DNA of 64,000 nt from PNAI01 sp035501735 (GCA_035501735.1 DATJVR010000086.1:124001-188000), one strand, 5' to 3'; positions 8,086 to 16,267 are shown, counted from the stretch's first letter. Made by a program: numbers and translations. Notes: a model not told the origin generated them from the sequence alone.

Positions 8086-8384
8086 ACAAACATTCCAAGC
8101 GTATTTTGACGCGACAACAAGTCACTTTCGAAGCCCCCATGGGTCGTCTAGTGCTTTGAAAGCTGCTCTTCGAGCGGGACGTGCCGAAATCCTCGCAATA
8201 GAGCGGGCAGCCGCATGCCGTCGGCAGGCAGTTCCTGTGCGCGAGCGCCGTCTTTTTTGGCGCCATTCCACCGCAAAACAGATTGAGACCATTGCACGCC
8301 GCAAAAAAACGTGACGCACGCTTGAGTCGCGTGGGAGACAAATGCTGCAATGACCGCCGCTAAAGCGCGCCGACGGAGGAAACG
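8086..8384. other. Intergenic region without recognised gene
   Basis: About 300 bp between the propeller gene and the Bug-type protein. I see a weak stem (GCGCC at 8245-8249 with GGCGC at 8259-8263 around a T-run) and a 12-codon ORF, 8350-8388, whose TGA overlaps the next ATG as ATGA. No RNA gene or conserved protein is visible. Confidence 0.5.
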
Positions 8385-9377
8385 ATGAATTTGCACGGAT
8401 ACCGACTGACACTGGGGATCCTATCGGTAGGTCTGCTCGCCGCATTGGCACCGATCGAAGCGCAAGCCCAGGCCGATCAATACCCGAACAAGGCAGTCAA
8501 GATCATCACGGATTCAGCTGCCGGCAGCACGCCCGACGTTGTCTTGCGGCTCATCGCCGATCGGTTGGGCCAGATTTGGGGTCAGCAGGTTGTGGTCGTC
8601 AATTATCCTGGCGCCGGCGGCAGTATCGCGGCGCGCAACGCTACCGAGTCCGCCCCGGATGGATACACGCTTTACGGGCCGGTCCTGTCGTCGTTCGTAT
8701 CGCTGCCGGGGGCGCCGGCAAATCTGCCGGTCAAGCTGCCGCGCGATTTCACCGCAATCGGATTCACGGCTGAGAATCCCATGTTCATCGCGGCCGCCCC
8801 CGCGCTTGGCATCAAGACATTGCCCGAGCTCATCGCGCGAGCCAAACAGCACCCGGGCGAATTGTCCTATGCCGTCACCGGCGTTGGCCGGCTGACGCAC
8901 TTGGCCGGCGAGTTGCTGCAGGCCCGGGCTGACATCAAACTGTTGATGGTTCCCTACACCGGCGGCCCGGCCCATGCGATCAGCGATGTCATCAGCGGCC
9001 GCGTCGGATTCATCATAGAAGGCTATTCCGGCATTGCCGGCGCTGTCGAATCTGGCGCAGTGAAGGCTATTGCCGTCGCCTCCGCCAAGCGTCTGCCGCA
9101 GTTCCCCAATCTACCGGCGGTCTCCGAGACAATTCCCGATTTCGAGGCGACCGGCTGGCAGGTCGTTGTCGCGCCGCTCGGGACGCCTCAGGGCATCATC
9201 AACAAGGTCAGCGCGGACCTGCGCAAAGTGGTCACCGATCCGGAACTTCAGAAGCAGATCGGCACCCGTGGCAGTTATGCGCGGGCGATGACACCTGCCG
9301 AGGCGACGGAGTTCGTTCAGAGGCAGCAAGCGATGTGGCAGCCGGCCGTGTCCAAGATGTCGTCCAAGCCCAAATGA
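8385..9377 (+). CDS. Bug-family (TctC-like) tripartite tricarboxylate transporter binding protein
   Basis: A 330-aa periplasmic substrate-binding protein with a signal peptide (about residues 1-29, ending IEAQAQA). The mature part begins DQYPNKAVKIITDSAAG, the usual Bug N-terminus (YP-x-KPV-x-xIVPFxAGG). It also shows VVVNYPGAGGSIAARN, SAPDGYTL, LSYAVTGVGRLTHLAGEL and MVPYTGGPAHA, all characteristic. Family members bind carboxylates or small aromatic acids. No TctA/TctB membrane genes are adjacent, so this is an orphan receptor of the type expanded in Bordetella and Bradyrhizobium relatives. The GGAGG-type ribosome site just before the ATG at 8385 supports the start. Confidence 0.9.
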   Translation: MNLHGYRLTLGILSVGLLAALAPIEAQAQADQYPNKAVKIITDSAAGSTPDVVLRLIADRLGQIWGQQVVVVNYPGAGGSIAARNATESAPDGYTLYGPVLSSFVSLPGAPANLPVKLPRDFTAIGFTAENPMFIAAAPALGIKTLPELIARAKQHPGELSYAVTGVGRLTHLAGELLQARADIKLLMVPYTGGPAHAISDVISGRVGFIIEGYSGIAGAVESGAVKAIAVASAKRLPQFPNLPAVSETIPDFEATGWQVVVAPLGTPQGIINKVSADLRKVVTDPELQKQIGTRGSYARAMTPAEATEFVQRQQAMWQPAVSKMSSKPK

Positions 9378-9383
9378 CGCACG

Positions 9384-9399
9384 GCGGGCCGCTGCCCGC
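9384..9399. terminator. Hairpin between convergent genes
   Basis: GCGGGC-cgct-GCCCGC is a perfect 6-bp stem with a 4-nt loop in the 56-bp gap between the convergent Bug-type and M15 genes. It lacks a clear T-tract, so it is a likely but unproven bidirectional terminator. Confidence 0.45.
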
Positions 9400-9433
9400 T
9401 TGAGAGCTGCGCGTTCAACACGACTTCATATTG

Positions 9434-10219
9434 TCATTGGCGGCGCGCAAGTTCGAGCAGCTCCGGGCGGTATTCGAAATGCATGGTGTCGTAGTGGTAC
9501 CATTTGCCGCCCCAGATGAAGCCGTGGCGTTCGAAAATATCGACGAGTTCCTGCGGCATGCGGTTACGATAGCTGATGGTGCCGTTCGCTGAGCGTTGCC
9601 AATACCAATAGTCCCCCATCGAAATATTGAGGTCGATCGCGGCGCCGTAGGAATGCATGCTCGGCTGGCCGGTATCGATGATGCCGCGGCAGGCGTATCC
9701 GCCCGCGAGCGGATAGGCAGCGCGCTTGATCTTGTCGGGCAATTGCTCGATTTCGTCGGAAATGGCGGTGAGCTTTTGCGCCACGCCGTTCACCGACGTT
9801 GCGCGGATCACGTAGTTGTAGGTCTTCGGCAGCCAAGCGATCGTCACCAGTTGCTTGGCGACTTCGCCCTGCCAGCAATTGCCGTACATTTTGCGGAAGA
9901 ATGCGACGTTGCGGAAACGTCCAGGGTCGTCATTGACCATCAGTGGATCTTTGAGCGCGCCGCGCGGATAGGGCAGCCGCAACTGGTCGAGCAGCGAGGC
10001 GCCGCGCAGCGTCGTCTCGAATGGCTTTGGCTCGTCGTTCGGGATTTCGGTGATGGTTCCGTCGCGCCAATAGAGCGTGCGGCCTTCGAATTTCAACAAC
10101 GCATCCGGATAGGCGGCGACCAGAGCGGCCAGCGTTTCGCCTTCGGTGAACGCCGGTGCCGTTTTGACCTGACAGATCGCGATGAGGAGTGTGGCTGCCG
10201 CAAGCCGAGCCAGTCTCAC
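9434..10219 (-). CDS. M15-family D-Ala-D-Ala carboxypeptidase-like peptidase
   Basis: A 261-aa secreted protein with a short signal peptide (LAAATLLIAICQVKTAPAF) and an M15-type zinc peptidase domain in its C-terminal half. Metal ligands are visible in SMHSYGAAIDLN (HxxGxAxD) and TMHFEYRPEL, with WGGKWYHYDTMHF between. Such enzymes trim the peptide stem of peptidoglycan in the periplasm. The GTG start at 10219 overlaps the ilvE stop as GTGA, so the gene is translationally coupled behind ilvE. Upstream in-frame sequence to 10741 is antisense-frame noise within ilvE and is not part of the protein. The N-terminal ~130 residues have no assigned domain. Confidence 0.85.
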   Translation of the reverse strand: MRLARLAAATLLIAICQVKTAPAFTEGETLAALVAAYPDALLKFEGRTLYWRDGTITEIPNDEPKPFETTLRGASLLDQLRLPYPRGALKDPLMVNDDPGRFRNVAFFRKMYGNCWQGEVAKQLVTIAWLPKTYNYVIRATSVNGVAQKLTAISDEIEQLPDKIKRAAYPLAGGYACRGIIDTGQPSMHSYGAAIDLNISMGDYWYWQRSANGTISYRNRMPQELVDIFERHGFIWGGKWYHYDTMHFEYRPELLELARRQ

Positions 10220-11115
10220 GCCGCCACAGCCTTGCCCTTGGGCTGCACCTCGGCGGTGTAATCGTCCATGAGCTGCTTGGTGATGCCGCCCGGATTGAAA
10301 TTCCATTGGGCGATCTGCGACACCGCGGTGACCTCGGCCGCAGTACCGGTAATGAAGCATTCGGAAAATCCCGAGAGTTCCTCGGGCATGATGCGGCGCT
10401 CGATCACCTCGATGCCGCGTTTCTTCGCAAGCGTAATGGCCGTGGCGCGCGTGATGCCGGCCAGGAAGCAATCGGCGATCGGTGTGTGAATCTTGCCGTC
10501 CTTGATGAAGAAGATATTGGCGCCCGTGCATTCGGCGACGCGCCCTTGCCAGTCGAGCATCATGGCGTCGGCAAAGCCGCGCCGCTCCGCGCGGTGCTTC
10601 GAGATCGTGCAGATCATGTAGAGGCCGGCGGCCTTGGCGAGGCACGGCGACGTGGCCGGATCGGGCCGGCGATATTCGGCGAGGTCGAGCTTGATGCCTT
10701 TCAGCCGCTGCGCCGGGTCGAAATAGCTCGGCCATTCCCATGTGGCCACGGCCAGATGAATCCTGTTGTGCTGTGCCGACACCCCAAGCTGCTCAGACCC
10801 GCGCCAGGCGATCGGGCGCACATAGGCGTTTTTCTGGTTGTTCTTTTCCAGCACCAGCCGTTTGGCCGCATCGATTTCGGCAACCGAATAGGGGATCTCG
10901 AAGTCCAGAATGTTCGCCGAGCGCTTGAGCCGTTCGGAATGTTCCATACTCTTGTAAATCACCCCGCCATAGGCGCGCTCGCCTTCAAATACGCAGCTCG
11001 CATAATGCAGGCCGTGGGTGAGCAGGCTGATTTTGGCCTCCGAGGTGGGGACAAGCTTGCCATCGAACCAGAGGGCGTCCGGTCGTTGATCAAAGGGCAC
11101 AGCCATGGCGTTCAC
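10216..11115 (-). CDS. ilvE: Branched-chain-amino-acid aminotransferase
   Basis: IlvE is a fold-type IV PLP enzyme that transfers the amino group between glutamate and the 2-oxo acids of Val, Leu and Ile. The 299-aa sequence has the signature elements LTHGLHYASCVFEGERAY, the PLP-lysine region PCLAKAAGLYMICTISKHR, AECTGANIFFIKDG and CFLAGITRATAITLA, and then SECFITGTAAEVTAV. A GAGGAG-type ribosome site precedes the ATG. A potential structured leader lies upstream (11133-11185). It is divergent from the MarR/two-component block, an arrangement I recall from other Rhizobiales, and its stop overlaps the peptidase start. Confidence 0.95.
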   Translation of the reverse strand: MNAMAVPFDQRPDALWFDGKLVPTSEAKISLLTHGLHYASCVFEGERAYGGVIYKSMEHSERLKRSANILDFEIPYSVAEIDAAKRLVLEKNNQKNAYVRPIAWRGSEQLGVSAQHNRIHLAVATWEWPSYFDPAQRLKGIKLDLAEYRRPDPATSPCLAKAAGLYMICTISKHRAERRGFADAMMLDWQGRVAECTGANIFFIKDGKIHTPIADCFLAGITRATAITLAKKRGIEVIERRIMPEELSGFSECFITGTAAEVTAVSQIAQWNFNPGGITKQLMDDYTAEVQPKGKAVAA

Positions 11116-11132
11116 TCCTCAAGCCGCATAGG

Positions 11133-11185
11133 CCGACGCACGGCGCCGCTGCTTTTTCGTGCGGCTTTTTCCGCTTTTGCGTCGG
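11133..11185 (-). promoter_or_regulatory. Possible structured ilvE leader
   Basis: On the ilvE strand, CCGACGCA and TGCGTCGG form a perfect 8-bp stem enclosing a nested GCGG/CCGC hairpin with A-runs. The structure ends 17 nt before the ilvE ATG, near its ribosome site. An attenuator or protein-binding leader is possible; no leader peptide rich in branched-chain codons was seen. Confidence 0.3.
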
Positions 11186-11343
11186 AACTCAAGTCCCGGT
11201 ATGTTCTTCGGGTCCGGCAAACGAGCCAGAAACAATCTATGAGAGCCTGCTTCCTTGGCTGGTGCAATGACCCTGCCCAGGAATTGCCCGGCTGCCATGA
11301 TCTAAGCGCGAAGTCGTTGAATTGGATAACCCTCGAACCTAAA

Positions 11344-11364
11344 TATGTCAATATGGCTGACATA
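11344..11364 (+). promoter_or_regulatory. Perfect inverted repeat across the MarR start codon (putative operator)
   Basis: TATGTCA-atatggc-TGACATA is a perfect 7-bp inverted repeat with 7-bp spacing. It contains the ATG (11353) of the MarR-type gene. MarR proteins bind such AT-rich dyads and usually repress themselves, so this is the obvious autoregulatory operator candidate. No Shine-Dalgarno precedes the ATG, consistent with a leaderless transcript starting within the dyad. Confidence 0.6.
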
Positions 11365-11898
11365 AATTTTACTGCGATTCCAGGTAACTCCAATCCTGAG
11401 GGCGATCGGGCGGCGGCCTCCGCAGAGCCGATCTGGGATATCATCGAACTGTTGTTTTTTGCCTACCGCGACTTCGTGTCCGATCCGGACGAGGTGTTGC
11501 ACAATATTGGCTTTGGCCGCGCCCATCACCGCGTATTGCACTTCGTCAACCGCAATCCGGGAATGAAGGTTGCCGAGCTTCTCGACGTGCTGAAAATCAC
11601 CAAGCAGTCGCTCGGCCGTGTGCTCAAGCAACTGGTTGACCAGAGCTACGTGGTGCAAAAGGAAGGCGAGAACGATCGCCGCCAGCGCCTGCTGTATGTC
11701 ACGCCCAAGGGCAAGGCGCTCGCTCTGCGGCTTGCCGGCATGCAGACTGCGCGTATTTCACGCGCCTTCGCCGAGCTCGGCCCCGGCGCCCACGAGGCGG
11801 CGCGACGGTTTCTGATTGCCATGATCGACGCCGATGATCGCGACAGCGTCTTGCGTCTCATAGCTCATGCCGACCGTGCGCGCCGGCCGCGACCTTGA
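11353..11898 (+). CDS. MarR-family transcriptional regulator (PetP-like)
   Basis: A 181-aa winged-helix regulator. The recognition region reads RAHHRVLHFVNRNPGMKVAE, then LLDVLKITKQSLGRVLKQL, and the wing is EGENDRRQRLLYVTPKGKAL, whose DRRxxLxxxTxxGK is the MarR signature. Long N- and C-terminal helices would form the dimer. Directly downstream, 18 bp away, are a response regulator and its kinase. The MarR-plus-OmpR-regulator pairing matches petP-petR, which I recall from upstream of the cytochrome bc1 genes in Rhodobacter capsulatus; no bc1 genes are present here. The start codon lies inside a perfect inverted repeat, suggesting autoregulation. Confidence 0.88.
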   Translation: MADINFTAIPGNSNPEGDRAAASAEPIWDIIELLFFAYRDFVSDPDEVLHNIGFGRAHHRVLHFVNRNPGMKVAELLDVLKITKQSLGRVLKQLVDQSYVVQKEGENDRRQRLLYVTPKGKALALRLAGMQTARISRAFAELGPGAHEAARRFLIAMIDADDRDSVLRLIAHADRARRPRP

Positions 11899-11916
11899 CC
11901 GTAGCGGGATAGGGTC

Positions 11917-12624
11917 ATGAAAGCCCAATCCGCCGCCCCTGCCGACGATGCGCCGCACCTCCTGGTCGTCGACGACGATCGGCGCATCCGCAGTCTCTTG
12001 TCGCGCTTTTTGACCGGGGAAGGTTACCGGATCTCGACCGCGAAAACCGCCGCCGAGGCGCGTTCCATGCTCGCGGGCCTGAGTTTCGATCTCCTGATTC
12101 TTGATGTGATGATGCCGGAAGAAACCGGCTTTCAATTGGCACAATCGATCCGGAAATCGTCCAACGTGCCCATTCTCATGTTGACCGCGCGCGATGAAAA
12201 GGCCAGTCGCATCGAGGGTCTCGAACTCGGCGCCGATGATTATGTCGGCAAGCCATTTGAGCCGCGCGAGCTGTCCCTCCGCATTGCCAACATTCTCAAA
12301 CGCGCCAAGCCGCCTTCCACCCCGCCGCCCGAATCGCTGCGCTTTGGCCCATTTGTATTTCACATGGCGCGCGCCGAGCTGCGCCGCGGCGATGAAATCA
12401 TCCGTCTCACCGATCGCGAGCGCGAGATGCTGAAAGTGCTCACCGCCGGTCCGGGCGAGACCGTGCCCCGCCAAGCGCTTGCCCCGGCCGGCAGCGCCGT
12501 CAACGAGCGTGCCGTCGACGTCCAGGTGAATCGTTTGCGGCGCAAGATCGAACGCGACCCTGCCAATCCGCAGTATATACAGACCGTCCGCGGCATCGGT
12601 TATCGCCTCATGGTGTCGCCATGA
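11917..12624 (+). CDS. OmpR-family response regulator (PetR-like)
   Basis: A 235-aa two-domain regulator. The receiver (about residues 15-130) has the acidic pair VVDDD, the phospho-acceptor Asp63 in LILDVMMPEETG, the Thr of MLTARDE and the Lys of GKPFEP. The C-terminal winged helix (about 140-232) reads LTDREREMLKVL, then RAVDVQVNRLRRKIERD and IQTVRGIGYRLM, typical of OmpR/PhoB DNA binding. The recognition segment contains an unusual LAPAGSAVNERAVD. It overlaps the kinase gene by ATGA, so the two are a cognate pair. A role like PetR in respiratory control is suggested only by gene order. Confidence 0.92.
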   Translation: MKAQSAAPADDAPHLLVVDDDRRIRSLLSRFLTGEGYRISTAKTAAEARSMLAGLSFDLLILDVMMPEETGFQLAQSIRKSSNVPILMLTARDEKASRIEGLELGADDYVGKPFEPRELSLRIANILKRAKPPSTPPPESLRFGPFVFHMARAELRRGDEIIRLTDREREMLKVLTAGPGETVPRQALAPAGSAVNERAVDVQVNRLRRKIERDPANPQYIQTVRGIGYRLMVSP

Positions 12625-14009
12625 GCAGCATCGACCTCAACATTGCCCGTTTGCGCTCGGCGGCAACGCGGGTCTGGGAGACCTGGGATCGCTTGACCCG
12701 CTGGTTCAAGCGCATCATCCCGAAGGGCCTCTATGCCCGTTCTCTGCTCATCATCATCGCACCGATGGTCATCCTGCAGTCGGTGGTGGCCTGGGTGTTC
12801 ATGGAGCGCCATTGGAGTCTGGTCACGCAAAATCTCTCGGCCGCCGTGGTGCAGGATATCGCGGCGCTGATCGATGTCTACAAAAGCAATCCGCAGGATG
12901 CCGAACAGGCGCTGGTGCGGCGCATCGCGCAGGACCGCCTTGGACTCGTCGTCGACTTCCTTCCGGTTTCGGAAATGCCGCCGCCCGGACCAAAACCGTT
13001 TTTCTCGCTGCTTGATCAGGCGCTCTCGGTCGAATTGCGCAAGCAGATCGGTCGTCCGTTCTGGATCGATACCGTCGGCCGTTCGAACCTGGTGGAAATC
13101 AGAATTCAGCTCGACAACACGATCATGCGTGTGATCGCGAGGCGCAGCGCGGCCTATGCCTCGAACTCCGAGATATTCCTGATGTGGATGGTCGGCACGT
13201 CGCTCGTGCTGATCCTCATTGCCATCCTGTTCCTGCGCAACCAGATCCGGCCGATCCTTGCACTCGCCGATGCCTCGGAGAATTTCGGCAAGGGTCGCGA
13301 AGCGCCGAACTTCCGGCCGAGCGGCGCCCGCGAGGTCCGCCGCGCCGCCCAGGCCTTTCTGGAAATGAAGAGCCGCATCGAGCGGACCATGGAGCAGCGT
13401 ACCGCCATGCTGGCGGGCGTCTCCCACGACCTGCGCACGATCCTGACCCGCTTCAAGCTCGAACTCGCGCTCATCGACGACAGTGCCGAGGTCGAGGCCA
13501 TGAAGAAGGACGTCGATGAAATGGCCCGTATGCTGGAAGCCTATCTCGCGTTCGCGCGCGGTGATTCCGGCGAGCAATCCGCGCCGACCGATATGGCGGC
13601 GTTCCTCGATGAGCTCAAGGACGATGCCGAGCGCCACGGTCACAAGGCGACCGTGGTGTTCCACGGCCAGCCCGTGGTGACGGTGCGGCCCGCGGCCTTC
13701 AAGCGCTGCCTTGCCAATCTCGTCTCCAATGCGGCGCGTTTTGCTCCCTCGATCGCGATCACCGGCCACCGCGATCACCGCTGGCTCACCGTGACCGTCG
13801 ACGATGACGGCCCCGGCATTCCGCCCGCCATGCGCGAGGAGGTGTTCAAGCCGTTCCTCCGCCTCGATGATGCGCGCAATCAGGACGAAGGCGGCACCGG
13901 GCTTGGCCTCGCGATCGCCCGCGACATTGCCCGTTCGCACGGCGGCGACATCGTTCTGGGCGACAGCCCGCTTGGCGGCCTGCGCGCAACCGTGAAAGTG
14001 CCGGTCTAG
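12621..14009 (+). CDS. EnvZ-like sensor histidine kinase
   Basis: A 462-aa inner-membrane kinase. It has a first membrane helix (LLIIIAPMVILQSVVAWVF, about residues 43-62), a periplasmic domain, a second helix (MVGTSLVLILIAILFL, about 193-208), then a HAMP linker. The DHp domain has His269 in VSHDLRTILTRF, followed by N-box NLVSNAARFA, D-box DDDGPGIPP and G-box GGTGLGLAIA. The usual H-box proline (HDLRTPLTR) is isoleucine here. It should phosphorylate the overlapping response regulator. The ligand is unknown; the periplasmic part shows PPPGPKPFFSLLDQAL, as in other EnvZ-type sensors of Rhizobiales. Confidence 0.92.
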   Translation: MSSIDLNIARLRSAATRVWETWDRLTRWFKRIIPKGLYARSLLIIIAPMVILQSVVAWVFMERHWSLVTQNLSAAVVQDIAALIDVYKSNPQDAEQALVRRIAQDRLGLVVDFLPVSEMPPPGPKPFFSLLDQALSVELRKQIGRPFWIDTVGRSNLVEIRIQLDNTIMRVIARRSAAYASNSEIFLMWMVGTSLVLILIAILFLRNQIRPILALADASENFGKGREAPNFRPSGAREVRRAAQAFLEMKSRIERTMEQRTAMLAGVSHDLRTILTRFKLELALIDDSAEVEAMKKDVDEMARMLEAYLAFARGDSGEQSAPTDMAAFLDELKDDAERHGHKATVVFHGQPVVTVRPAAFKRCLANLVSNAARFAPSIAITGHRDHRWLTVTVDDDGPGIPPAMREEVFKPFLRLDDARNQDEGGTGLGLAIARDIARSHGGDIVLGDSPLGGLRATVKVPV

Positions 14010-14122
14010 CGGGATTGCCAACCGCGTCGCCGATCGCCACATACGGATTGCTCACCCTGCAACGCGGAGCTTGCCAAAGCGTTTTATCATGGACTGGCGG
14101 GCGCGATCGCGGGAGCCGCATC

Positions 14123-14470
14123 ATGATCCTACATCTCGCCACAATTGTCCTCGGTTCGAACCTCCTCCTCGCCGCAGCGGACGGCATCCCGCAATTCGAC
14201 GTTGAACCGAGTTGCCGCGCCATGGAAAATACCGACATCAAGAGCGGCCGAACCGTCGCGATGTGCAAGAACGACGAGCAGGACGCGCGCAATCAGCTCG
14301 GCGGCCAATGGGCGCAGTTCCCGCAATCCGACAAGAAGCGTTGCACGGAATTGACGCGCATCGGTGGGTCGCCGAGCTATGTCGAGCTGCTCGTTTGCCT
14401 CGAAATGGCACGCGAAGTAAAAAATCTGCACAATGACGAGAAGAATTCCACCACCGGCCAGGGCCGGTAA
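14123..14470 (+). CDS. Small secreted protein of unknown function
   Basis: A 115-aa protein with a signal peptide (MILHLATIVLGSNLLLAAA) and a mature part containing four cysteines (PSCRAME, AMCKNDEQ, KRCTELTR, LVCLEMAR). These suggest two disulfides in the periplasm. DEQDARNQLGGQWAQFP and CTELTRIGGSPSYVELLVCL resemble small hypothetical proteins I recall from Bradyrhizobiaceae, but no function is known. A GGGAG ribosome site precedes the ATG at 14123; a longer in-frame start at 14015 would spoil the signal peptide. It follows the kinase by ~110 bp. Confidence 0.65.
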   Translation: MILHLATIVLGSNLLLAAADGIPQFDVEPSCRAMENTDIKSGRTVAMCKNDEQDARNQLGGQWAQFPQSDKKRCTELTRIGGSPSYVELLVCLEMAREVKNLHNDEKNSTTGQGR

Positions 14471-14589
14471 TCTGTCGATGTCGCAGCATTGAGGCGACGC
14501 GCCGTCCCCGCCGGTTGCACCGGAATGCCAAATATCGCAAGGTTCGGCTGCAATTTCGCTGATGTCGGGCAGGGAAGGCGAACGCCGAG

Positions 14590-15459
14590 ATGCGACGGCA
14601 ATTCATTTTTCTGTTCGCTGCAGCAATCTCTACGCTTGGGAAAAATGCACCGGCGCTATCGCAAGCAGCGGCGGTTCCTTCGGACGCGCAGCGCTGCGTC
14701 GATGAAAGCAACAACCGCAACCCGGACTTTGCTCTTGGCTTTTGCGACCGCGCGCTCAAAAATCCCGACCAGCTGCCGCTGAATGTGCGCGTCACGCTGC
14801 TGAATTCCCGCGCCTATGCCTACAATCAGAAGAGCGATTATGACCGTGCCATCGCCGACTACAGTGCCGCGAGCAAGGCAGACCCGCTGGATCTCGTGGC
14901 GTTCCACGGCCTCGGCGAAGCCTTCAGGCTGAAAGGCGACTATCCAAACGCCGTCGCCAATTACACCGAGGCGATCCGTCTCGGCGGCAAGGACCCGTCA
15001 ACCTTCAGAGGCCGCGGCCTTGCCTACGCCGCCATGAAGGGCGAGTCCGACAACGCCATTCAGGATTTCAACACGGCGCTCAAGCTCAATCCGAACTACG
15101 CCAGCGTCTACTACAATCGTGGCACTGTTTATTCCGACAAGGGCGACATTCCGCGCGCGATTCAGGACTTTGACCAGGCCATTCGGCTTGATCCCGCCGA
15201 TCCGACGCCGTGGTCGCTTCGCTGCCGCAATCGCGCGATGATCAATCAGTTGCAAGAGGCCATTTCCGATTGCAACGAGTCGCTGCGGTTGGCGCCGGGC
15301 GATCCCTACACGCTGGCCAACCGAGCGTTTGTCTACGCAAAAATGAATCGGCGTGAGGAGGCGGTCGTGGACTACCGCAAGGCGCTCACCCTCAATCCCG
15401 ATGATGATCTCAGGCGGACGATCAGTCTGGCCCTGATCGAACTCCACAAATCGAAATAG
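14590..15459 (+). CDS. Periplasmic tetratricopeptide-repeat protein
   Basis: A 289-aa protein with a signal peptide (MRRQFIFLFAAAISTLGKNAPALSQA) followed by about six TPR units spanning residues 60-280. Examples are SRAYAYNQKSDYDRAIADYS, FHGLGEAFRLKGDYPNAVAN, YYNRGTVYSDKGDIPRAIQD and LANRAFVYAKMNRREEAVVD. TPR arrays are protein-protein interaction scaffolds, so no enzyme role is implied. Cysteines in QRCVDES and FCDRALK near the N-terminus could pair. The gene is preceded by another small secreted protein on the same strand. The fold is sure, the function unknown. Confidence 0.85.
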   Translation: MRRQFIFLFAAAISTLGKNAPALSQAAAVPSDAQRCVDESNNRNPDFALGFCDRALKNPDQLPLNVRVTLLNSRAYAYNQKSDYDRAIADYSAASKADPLDLVAFHGLGEAFRLKGDYPNAVANYTEAIRLGGKDPSTFRGRGLAYAAMKGESDNAIQDFNTALKLNPNYASVYYNRGTVYSDKGDIPRAIQDFDQAIRLDPADPTPWSLRCRNRAMINQLQEAISDCNESLRLAPGDPYTLANRAFVYAKMNRREEAVVDYRKALTLNPDDDLRRTISLALIELHKSK

Positions 15460-15479
15460 CGCGCATTACGCCGTCGACA

Positions 15480-16190
15480 TCAAGCCGCCATCGGCTCGCC
15501 CCCGGAACGGCGCGATCGCCGCGCGCGGCCGCGCGGACTTTTCGCCCGCTGACAAATTCGGCTGGGAAGACTGCACAAATCATCAAGAAATCCCGACCAG
15601 CGCTGGCCGCTGTCGAGCGCGCGGTCGAGCGCAGCAAGCGTGCGTGCGAGTCCCGGCTCATCATCGTCGATCCAAGTGCGGAGCACATTGGCGAACAAGA
15701 GCGCGAGCCCTTGCGCACGGATATGCCCAAGCGGTCCGGCAGCGCTGATGTTCGCGGCTGTCAGCATCCACTGCTGCGAGCGCACGGCCAAGCCGTTGAG
15801 AGCGAGCGCAAGTCCCGGGTTGCGCGCTGTCGAACGCATCAGCGAGCGTACCGCCTCCTTGTGCGGCGCGAGCAGCTCAAGCCGCCGCATCAGCACGTCG
15901 AACAGCTGTTCGCGCGGCGGCTCTTCTGCCATGCCGGCATCGATCCCTTCGAGCACGGCGCGGTCGATGTCCTTGATGTGGGCGGCGAGGATCGCGAAGG
16001 TCGATCCGAACTCGCCGCGCAATTCCGCGAGTGAAACGCCGGCGCGGCCGGCGATTTCCGCAAGATCGATCCGCTCGAACGATTTCTCCGCCAGCAGCCC
16101 GAGGAAGGCATCGATGATTTTCTCTCGCGGCGATCCCGTGCGGGACGCGGCGCGGCCGGTGGCGGGACGGAATTTACGCTTGCGGGCCAT
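15480..16190 (-). CDS. TetR-family transcriptional regulator
   Basis: A 236-aa protein with an N-terminal TetR helix-turn-helix (REKIIDAFLGLLAEKSFERI, then DLAEIAGRAGVSLAELRGEF) and a C-terminal all-helical ligand/dimer domain resembling COQ9/RpsA-type TetR members (WIDDDEPGLARTLAALDRAL). The C-terminus is a basic tail (RAKSPRGRARRSRRSGG). The ATG at 16190 is preceded by AGGAG. A perfect palindrome, CTAAATTTAG, lies 29-38 bp upstream and is a plausible autoregulatory site. It follows proC on the same strand with a 77-bp gap. The ligand is unknown. Confidence 0.85.
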   Translation of the reverse strand: MARKRKFRPATGRAASRTGSPREKIIDAFLGLLAEKSFERIDLAEIAGRAGVSLAELRGEFGSTFAILAAHIKDIDRAVLEGIDAGMAEEPPREQLFDVLMRRLELLAPHKEAVRSLMRSTARNPGLALALNGLAVRSQQWMLTAANISAAGPLGHIRAQGLALLFANVLRTWIDDDEPGLARTLAALDRALDSGQRWSGFLDDLCSLPSRICQRAKSPRGRARRSRRSGGEPMAA

Positions 16191-16218
16191 GGGGCACTCC
16201 TGACGCTTGCGACGTCCG

Positions 16219-16228
16219 CTAAATTTAG
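16219..16228 (-). promoter_or_regulatory. Short perfect palindrome upstream of tetR
   Basis: CTAAATTTAG, 29-38 bp upstream of the TetR-type start in the proC-tetR gap. It is short and AT-rich, so chance is possible; position makes it a candidate TetR operator. Confidence 0.25.
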
Positions 16229-16267
16229 GCCCACAAACTGGCCGTTCCAAGGCGCCGGAAGCGGAAT

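Noticed and set aside
8350..8388. Twelve-codon ORF overlapping the Bug-type start (ATGA)
   Set aside because: No ribosome site and a basic low-complexity peptide; likely coincidence, so only mentioned in the intergenic entry.
10189..11898. A 569-residue plus-strand frame including the MarR gene
   Set aside because: The first ~390 codons are antisense to ilvE; the regulator itself starts at 11353.
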